64,000 bases of DNA from Rhodoferax saidenbachensis (GTDB lineage: Bacteria > Pseudomonadota > Gammaproteobacteria > Burkholderiales > Burkholderiaceae_C), in the NCBI RefSeq assembly GCF_001955715.1, contig NZ_CP019239.1, positions 3,348,001 to 3,412,000 on the forward strand, in the 5' to 3' direction. The translations under genes and the position numbers were made by a program. Position 1 is the first letter of the stretch; each line of letters opens with the position of its first letter. Positions 58,141-64,000 of the stretch are shown here, piece after piece. The notes below the pieces were generated by a model that saw only the letters and a list, made by a program, of their open reading frames with translations, made no database searches and was not told where the DNA came from.

Positions 58141-59616
58141 TCAGCGTGGCAGGTCGCTAAAGCCCATCAAAAACTCGTCGACAGAACGCGCTGCTTGACG
58201 ACCTTCACGAATTGCCCACACAACAAGACTCTGACCACGGCGGATATCACCGGCTGCAAACACCTTGGGCACATTGGTGGCATAACCGCCAATGAACTCG
58301 GTGCTGGCCTTGGCGTTGCCACGTGCGTCCTTGTCCACGCCGAAGCCTTCCAGGATGGTCGCGACCGGGTTAGTAAAGCCCATGGCCAGCAAAACCAGAT
58401 CGGCCTTGAGCACCTTTTCAGAGCCCGCGACTTCGATCATCTTGCCGTCTTTCCACTCGACCTGCACGGTCTTGAGACCCGTGACTTTGCCCTTTTCACC
58501 GATGAATTCCTTGGTGGAAATGGCAAACACGCGCTCGCAACCTTCTTCGTGGCTGGAGCTGGTGCGCAGCTTCAGCGGCCAGTAGGGCCAGGTCATGGGA
58601 CGGTTTTCTTCTTCGGGCGGCTGGGGCATCACCTCGAACTGGGTCACGCTGACCGCGCCGTGGCGGTTGCTGGTGCCCACGCAATCGGAGCCGGTGTCAC
58701 CACCGCCGATGACGATGACGTGTTTGCCATCGGCACGCAGTTGACCCTTGAGCTTATCGCCGGCATTGACCTTGTTTTGCTGGGGCAGGAATTCCATTGC
58801 GAAGTGGATACCGTCCAGGTCGCGGCCCGGAACGGGCAGATCGCGCGACTGCTCGGAACCACCGGTCAACAACACGGCGTCAAAGTCTTTCTGCAATTGG
58901 GCAGCAGAGATGCTTTCCTTGGCCCAGTTGGTAACCTTGGAAGCAGCACCCGTCTTGGGCATTTCGCCAATCAGCACACCGGTACGGATCGTCACCCCCT
59001 CTTTGACCATCTGTTCGGCACGGCGGTCAATGTGGGACTTTTCCATTTTGAAATCAGGAATGCCGTAGCGCAGCAGGCCGCCAATGCGGTCGTTCTTTTC
59101 GAACAAAGTCACGTCATGGCCCACGCGCGCCAGCTGCTGGGCAGCGGCCATACCGGCCGGGCCGGAGCCCACCACCGCAACCTTCTTACCGGTCTTGTGT
59201 TTGGCAGGCTTGGCCACGACCCAGCCTTCGTGCCAGGCGCGATCGATGATGGCATGTTCGATGGACTTGATGCCCACCGCATCGTCATTCACGTTCAGCG
59301 TGCAGGCAGCCTCGCAAGGTGCGGGGCAGATGCGGCCCGTGAACTCCGGGAAGTTGTTGGTGCTGTGCAGCGTGTCAATCGCGGCCTTCCAGTTACCGGT
59401 GTAAACCAGATCGTTGAAGTCCGGAATGATGTTGTTGACCGGGCAGCCGTTGTTGCAAAACGGTGTGCCGCAATCCATGCAACGTGCGGCCTGTTTGTTG
59501 GCCTGTGCATCGTCCAGCCCGACCACAAATTCCTTGTAGTGTTTGACGCGCTCTGGAACGGGCTTGTAGCCCTCTTCGATACGCTCGAACTCCATGAAGC
59601 CAGTGACTTTTCCCAT
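58141..59616 (-). CDS. gltD: Glutamate synthase small subunit
   Basis: 491 residues. Passes electrons from NADPH to the large subunit. The N-terminal cysteine cluster ([19 protein letters not shown] and [11 protein letters not shown]) holds 4Fe-4S centres. FAD site [18 protein letters not shown] and NADPH site [15 protein letters not shown] follow. It lies 74 bases after gltB. Confidence 0.97.
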   Translation of the reverse strand: MGKVTGFMEFERIEEGYKPVPERVKHYKEFVVGLDDAQANKQAARCMDCGTPFCNNGCPVNNIIPDFNDLVYTGNWKAAIDTLHSTNNFPEFTGRICPAPCEAACTLNVNDDAVGIKSIEHAIIDRAWHEGWVVAKPAKHKTGKKVAVVGSGPAGMAAAQQLARVGHDVTLFEKNDRIGGLLRYGIPDFKMEKSHIDRRAEQMVKEGVTIRTGVLIGEMPKTGAASKVTNWAKESISAAQLQKDFDAVLLTGGSEQSRDLPVPGRDLDGIHFAMEFLPQQNKVNAGDKLKGQLRADGKHVIVIGGGDTGSDCVGTSNRHGAVSVTQFEVMPQPPEEENRPMTWPYWPLKLRTSSSHEEGCERVFAISTKEFIGEKGKVTGLKTVQVEWKDGKMIEVAGSEKVLKADLVLLAMGFTNPVATILEGFGVDKDARGNAKASTEFIGGYATNVPKVFAAGDIRRGQSLVVWAIREGRQAARSVDEFLMGFSDLPR

Positions 59617-59635
59617 GATTTGTCCTAGTCAGTTG

Positions 59636-59675
59636 GGGACAGAGCAGATTTGCATTGCAAATCCTGGTCTGTCCC
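59636..59675. repeat. Palindromic repeat in the gltB-gltD spacer
   Basis: A 40-bp imperfect palindrome, GGGACAGA at one end and TCTGTCCC at the other, with GATTTGCAtTGCAAATC at the centre. It resembles known REP-like palindromes of betaproteobacteria. A stem-loop here could modulate gltB:gltD expression; no T-run follows. Confidence 0.75.
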
Positions 59676-59690
59676 GCAAGGTTGTTTCAT

Positions 59691-62600
59691 TTACTTAGCA
59701 GGAACTGCTTCTTTTTTGATAGCTGCTTGCGCAGATTTGGCGGGGGCTTTGGCCACTTTTGGCAAAACCCCAAGTCTGCGTGCATGAATCTCACCCAGAG
59801 CACGTTTGTACTCATTGGGAAAAACCTTGACGAACTTGGCGCGCGAGGTGTCCCAGTTGTCCAGCAACTCGCGGGCACGCTTGCTGCCAGTCCAGCGGTT
59901 GTGGTCTTCCAGCAGCTTCTTGAGCTGGGCTTCGTCGCTCTCGCCACGGTGCCAGACCGCCTTATCGACGCTGGTTTCCTGTTCCTTGGCCGTCAGCACT
60001 CTTTCCAGGCTGACCATGGCGGTGTTGCAGCGTTTGGCAAACTGGCCGTCTTCGTCAAAGACATAGGCGATACCACCGCTCATGCCGGCTGCAAAGTTGC
60101 GGCCGGTCTTGCCCAGTACCGCTACCGTACCGCCGGTCATGTACTCGCAACCGTGGTCGCCAGTACCCTCGACCACTGCAGTGGCGCCGGACAGACGTAC
60201 GGCAAAACGCTCGCCGCCCACGCCGCTGAAGAAGGCTTCACCGGTGGTGGCGCCGTACATCACGGTGTTACCCACGATGGTGTTGCGGATGGCTTCGCCA
60301 CGGAAGTCGATGCTGGGGCGCACCACAATGCGGCCGCCCGACAGGCCCTTGCCGGTGTAGTCGTTGGCGTCACCGATCAGGTACATGGTGATGCCCTTGG
60401 CCAGGAAGGCGCCAAAAGACTGACCGCCCGTGCCTTCGAGCTGGATGCGGATGGTGTCATCCGGCAAACCTTCGGGATGCACCTTGGTCACGGCGCCGGA
60501 GAGCATGGCGCCCACGGAGCGGTTCACGTTGCGGGCCACTTCCATGAATTGCACGCGTTCGCCCTTGTCGATGGCGGCGCGGCTCTTGGCGATCAGCACG
60601 TTGTCCAGGGCTTTTTCCAGGCCGTGGTCTTGGGTCAGCGTCTGGAAGCGGGGCACATCGGCCGGCACTTGGGGCTGCGCAAACAGGCGGGCGAAGTCCA
60701 GGCCCTGGGCCTTCCAGTGTTCGATGCCCTTGCGGGTGTCGAGCAGGTCGGAGCGGCCAATCAGGTCGTCGAACTTGCGGATGCCCAACTGGGCCATGAT
60801 CTGGCGCACTTCTTCGGCGATGAAGAAGAAATAGTTGACCACGTGCTCGGGCTTGCCGGAGAACTTGGCACGCAACACGGGGTCTTGTGTGGCCACGCCC
60901 ACGGGGCAGGTGTTCAGGTGGCACTTGCGCATCATGATGCAGCCTTCCACCACCAGCGGTGCGGTGGCGAAGCCGAATTCATCGGCGCCGAGCAGCGCGC
61001 CAATGGCGACGTCGCGGCCGGTCTTCATCTGGCCGTCGGCCTGCACACGAATACGGCTGCGCAAGCGGTTCAGCACCAGAGTCTGCTGGGTTTCGGCCAG
61101 GCCGATTTCCCAAGGGCTGCCGCAATGCTTGATGGACGACCAGGGCGACGCACCGGTGCCACCGTCGTGGCCGGCAATCACCACGTGGTCGGCCTTGCAC
61201 TTGGCAACGCCCGCAGCAATGGTGCCCACGCCGATTTCAGACACCAGCTTCACGCTGATACCAGAGTGCGGTGCCACGTTCTTCAGATCGTGGATCAGCT
61301 GGGCCAAATCTTCGATCGAATAGATGTCGTGGTGCGGTGGGGGCGAAATCAGGCCCACACCGGGCACGGAGTGGCGCAGCTTGCCGATGTAGTCCGACAC
61401 CTTGCCGCCAGGCAACTGGCCGCCTTCACCAGGCTTGGCGCCCTGGGCCATCTTGATCTGGATCTGGTCGGCACTGTTCAGGTACTCGGCCGTCACACCG
61501 AAACGACCGGACGCGACCTGCTTGATGCGTGAGCGCAAGCTGTCACCGGCGTTCATGGGGATATCGACTTCCACCACGTCTTTGCCGATGATGTCGGCCA
61601 TGGTCTGGCCCTGCTTGATCGGGATGCCCTTGAGTTCCTGGCGGTAACGCGCGGGGTCTTCACCACCCTCACCGGTATTGCTCTTGCCGCCGATGCGGTT
61701 CATGGCAATGGCCAGCGTGGCGTGGGCTTCGGTAGAAATCGAGCCCAGCGACATGGCGCCAGTGGCAAAGCGCTTGACTATTTCCTTGGCGCTTTCCACT
61801 TCGTCCACGGGGATGGCCTTGGCAGGATCGATCTTGAACTCGAACAGGCCGCGCAGCGTCAGGTGGCGCTTGCTCTGGTCGTTGATGATCTGCGCGTATT
61901 CCTTGTACGTGTTCCAGTTGTTGGCGCGCGTGGAGTGCTGCAGCTTGGCAATCGCGTCGGGCGTCCACATGTGCTCTTCACCGCGCACGCGCCACGCGTA
62001 TTCGCCACCTGCGTCCAGCGCGTTGGCCAACACCGGGTCATCACTGAACGCCGCCTTGTGCATACGAATGGCTTCTTCAGCAATCTCGAAGACGCCGATG
62101 CCTTCCACACGGCTGGGCGTGCGGGTGAAGTATTTGTCGATGGTTTCGCTGTTCAGGCCAATGGCTTCAAACAACTGCGCACCGCAGTAGCTCATGTAGG
62201 TGGACACGCCCATCTTGGACATGATCTTGGACAGGCCCTTGCCAATCGCCTTGACGTAGTTGTAGATGGCCTTGTCAGCGCTCAGGTCGCCCGGCAGATC
62301 CTTGTGGATTTGGCCCAGGGTTTCCATCGCCAGGTAGGGGTGCACGGCTTCCGCGCCATAACCTGCCAGCACGGCGAAGTGGTGAACTTCGCGTGCCGTA
62401 CCGGTTTCAACCACCAAGCCTGCGCTGGTGCGCAGACCTTCACGCACCAGGTGCTGGTGGATGGCGGACAGCGCCAGCAGCGCGGGAATCGCCACCTGGC
62501 TGGCGCTGACGCCACGGTCGCTGATGACAAGAATGTTCTTGCCACCCTTGATCGCGTCCACGGCTTCGGCGCACAAGGACGCCAGCTTGGCTTCCACACC

Positions 62601-64000
62601 TTCGTGGCCCCAGACCAGCGGGTAGGTAATGTCCAGCGTGTGGCTGCGGAACTTGCCCTGGGTGTGCTTTTCGATGTCGCGCACCTTGGCCATATCGGCA
62701 AAGTCCAGAATCGGCTGCGCCACTTCCAGACGCATGGGCGGGTTGACCTGGTTGATGTCCAGCAGGTTGGGCTTGGGGCCGATAAAGGACACCAGCGACA
62801 TCACGATGGCTTCGCGGATCGGGTCGATCGGCGGGTTGGTCACCTGCGCAAACAACTGCTTGAAGTAGCTGTACAGCGGTTTGTTCTTGTCGCTCAAGAC
62901 GGCCAGCGGGCTGTCGTTGCCCATGGAGCCAATGGCTTCTTCGCCAGCGCTGGCCATGGGGGCGATCAGGAACTTCAGGTCTTCCTGCGTGAAGCCAAAG
63001 GCTTGCTGGCGGTCCAGCAGGGACACTTCGCTCTCGGATGCAGAAGCAGGCTCACCGCCGCCTTGCACATCGTCCAGTTTGATGCGCAGGTTTTCGATCC
63101 ACTGCTTGTAGGGCTTGCTGTTGGCGAGATTGGCCTTGAGCTCTTCGTCGTCAATCATGCGGCCCTGTTCCAGATCGATCAGGAACATCTTGCCGGGCTG
63201 CAGGCGCCACTTGCGCACGATCTTGTTCTCGGGAACGGGCAACACGCCGGACTCGGAGCCCATGATGACCAGGTCGTCATCGGTGATGCAGTAGCGCGAA
63301 GGACGCAGGCCGTTGCGGTCCAGCGTGGCGCCGATCTGGCGGCCGTCGGTGAACACGATGGAGGCCGGACCGTCCCAGGGCTCCATCATCGCGGCGTGGT
63401 ATTCGTAGAAGGCCTTGCGGCGATCGTCCATGGTGGTGTGTTGCTCCCACGGCTCGGGGATCATCATCATCACGGCCTGGCTGATGGGGTAGCCGGACAT
63501 GGTCAGCAGTTCGAGGCAGTTGTCGAACGTAGCCGTGTCGGACTGGTCGGCGAAGCTGATGGGGTAGAGCTTTTGCAGGTCGGCACCGAGCACAGGGGAC
63601 GACATCACGCCTTCGCGCGCCTTCATCCAGTTGTAGTTGCCCTTGACAGTGTTGATTTCACCGTTGTGCGCCACGTAGCGGTACGGGTGGGCCAGTGGCC
63701 ACTCGGGGAAGGTGTTGGTGGAGAAACGCTGGTGCACCAGGCCCAAAGCGGACACACAGCGTGCATCAGCCAGATCAAGGAAGTAAACACCAACTTGATC
63801 AGCGAGCAGCAGTCCCTTGTACACCACGGTACGGCTGGACATGCTGGGCACGTAATATTCTTTGCTGTGCTTGAGCTGCAGATTCTGAATGGCCGCGCTG
63901 GCGGTCTTGCGGATCACATACAGCTTGCGCTCCAGCGCGTCCTGCACGATCACGTCGTTGCCGCGGCCGATAAAGACCTGGCGCAGGATGGGCTCTTTTT
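59691..64000 (-). CDS. gltB: Glutamate synthase large subunit (5' end outside window)
   Basis: About 1435 codons of the large subunit. The start and the catalytic Cys are missing beyond base 64000; the frame enters with [13 protein letters not shown]. The glutaminase domain is followed by the central domain, then the FMN-binding synthase domain, with the 3Fe-4S cysteines in [13 protein letters not shown], and the GXGXG domain ([20 protein letters not shown]). The last 20 residues ([16 protein letters not shown]) include an in-frame copy of repeat A. Confidence 0.97.
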   Translation of the reverse strand, partial: KEPILRQVFIGRGNDVIVQDALERKLYVIRKTASAAIQNLQLKHSKEYYVPSMSSRTVVYKGLLLADQVGVYFLDLADARCVSALGLVHQRFSTNTFPEWPLAHPYRYVAHNGEINTVKGNYNWMKAREGVMSSPVLGADLQKLYPISFADQSDTATFDNCLELLTMSGYPISQAVMMMIPEPWEQHTTMDDRRKAFYEYHAAMMEPWDGPASIVFTDGRQIGATLDRNGLRPSRYCITDDDLVIMGSESGVLPVPENKIVRKWRLQPGKMFLIDLEQGRMIDDEELKANLANSKPYKQWIENLRIKLDDVQGGGEPASASESEVSLLDRQQAFGFTQEDLKFLIAPMASAGEEAIGSMGNDSPLAVLSDKNKPLYSYFKQLFAQVTNPPIDPIREAIVMSLVSFIGPKPNLLDINQVNPPMRLEVAQPILDFADMAKVRDIEKHTQGKFRSHTLDITYPLVWGHEGVEAKLASLCAEAVDAIKGGKNILVISDRGVSASQVAIPALLALSAIHQHLVREGLRTSAGLVVETGTAREVHHFAVLAGYGAEAVHPYLAMETLGQIHKDLPGDLSADKAIYNYVKAIGKGLSKIMSKMGVSTYMSYCGAQLFEAIGLNSETIDKYFTRTPSRVEGIGVFEIAEEAIRMHKAAFSDDPVLANALDAGGEYAWRVRGEEHMWTPDAIAKLQHSTRANNWNTYKEYAQIINDQSKRHLTLRGLFEFKIDPAKAIPVDEVESAKEIVKRFATGAMSLGSISTEAHATLAIAMNRIGGKSNTGEGGEDPARYRQELKGIPIKQGQTMADIIGKDVVEVDIPMNAGDSLRSRIKQVASGRFGVTAEYLNSADQIQIKMAQGAKPGEGGQLPGGKVSDYIGKLRHSVPGVGLISPPPHHDIYSIEDLAQLIHDLKNVAPHSGISVKLVSEIGVGTIAAGVAKCKADHVVIAGHDGGTGASPWSSIKHCGSPWEIGLAETQQTLVLNRLRSRIRVQADGQMKTGRDVAIGALLGADEFGFATAPLVVEGCIMMRKCHLNTCPVGVATQDPVLRAKFSGKPEHVVNYFFFIAEEVRQIMAQLGIRKFDDLIGRSDLLDTRKGIEHWKAQGLDFARLFAQPQVPADVPRFQTLTQDHGLEKALDNVLIAKSRAAIDKGERVQFMEVARNVNRSVGAMLSGAVTKVHPEGLPDDTIRIQLEGTGGQSFGAFLAKGITMYLIGDANDYTGKGLSGGRIVVRPSIDFRGEAIRNTIVGNTVMYGATTGEAFFSGVGGERFAVRLSGATAVVEGTGDHGCEYMTGGTVAVLGKTGRNFAAGMSGGIAYVFDEDGQFAKRCNTAMVSLERVLTAKEQETSVDKAVWHRGESDEAQLKKLLEDHNRWTGSKRARELLDNWDTSRAKFVKVFPNEYKRALGEIHARRLGVLPKVAKAPAKSAQAAIKKEAVPAK
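59713..59754 (+). repeat. Repeat A, copy 12 (gltB C-terminus)
   Basis: TTGATAGCTGCTTGCGCA, spacer, GGGGGCTTTGGCC. It is translated in reverse as SAQAAIKKE near the end of gltB. The first TTGCTAT arm is truncated, yet the central ATAGCTGCTTGCGCA is perfect. Confidence 0.7.

Noticed and set aside
59655..61532. 625-residue open frame on the plus strand across gltB
   Set aside because: A shadow of gltB with no domain signature and biased His/Ala composition.

Overview
The window is chromosomal DNA from a betaproteobacterium of the order Burkholderiales, most likely family Comamonadaceae near Rhodoferax or Polaromonas. This rests on gene order (rplU-rpmA-obgE-proB; lpxC-region genes dciA-M23-secA-argJ; mla-murA-his-tat-petABC-sspAB), on the protein families, and on dispersed intergenic repeats of a type I associate with that family. 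The genus is an inference. It is a dense housekeeping region with one tRNA gene, no rRNA, no prophage and no CRISPR array.

Layout: 1-2671 holds the end of hemA, then prfA and prmC. 2740-4660 is a repeat-rich gap with a complete IS481-family insertion sequence (2791-4073, 48-bp perfect terminal inverted repeats, 6-bp target duplication) inserted in a palindromic repeat. 4828-8466 has an orphan substrate-binding protein, leuA, an FKBP-type isomerase and grxD. 8513-13859 has a 2OG-Fe(II) oxygenase-like protein, a Lon-like AAA ATPase, a lytic transglycosylase, proS, rppH and a lipoprotein. 13870-16867 (minus) is rplU-rpmA-obgE-proB. 17020-23662 (plus) is ispB, pilBCD, coaE, zapD, yacG. 23714-30324 (minus) is M23 peptidase-secA-argJ-DUF815 ATPase-NUDIX, with dciA divergent. 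30690-34804 (minus) carries tRNA-Thr, sspB, sspA and petABC (cytochrome bc1). 34960-39041 has mscL, pdxA, a NIF3 protein, a cysteine-cluster protein and an anchored HtrA protease.

39151-64000 is almost entirely minus strand: gltBD, then mlaFEDACB (retrograde phospholipid transport), an ABC-2 exporter, bolA, murA, hisGD, an interruption, hisCBHAFIE, a small membrane protein, a HIT protein and tatABC. The histidine operon is interrupted between hisD and hisC by about 2.2 kb: a vapBC-like toxin-antitoxin pair with a palindromic operator, an oppositely oriented lipoprotein gene, a decayed uracil-DNA glycosylase fragment and a small secreted protein resembling Rap1a/Tai immunity proteins. The pair sits 18 bases before hisC, so its promoter may now express hisCBHAFIE, and its PIN domain lacks the usual central glutamate.

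The most striking non-genic signal is the repeats. Repeat A (about 55 bp, 12 recognisable copies) has modules TTGCTAT, ATAGCTGCTTGCGCA and GGGCTAGAGCC plus T-run. It abuts start codons (prmC, proB, hisI, hisH), overlaps the hisD start, supplies the C-terminus and stop of a NUDIX gene, and lies in frame in proS and gltB. Repeat B (4 copies) begins CCCCCACGCTC within 0-10 bases of the stop codon of mscL, murA, a HIT gene and secA, always in the same orientation to that gene. A third repeat has gone into prmC and encodes RAEPVEA. Calls are from reading the sequence and recalling families; no search was run.
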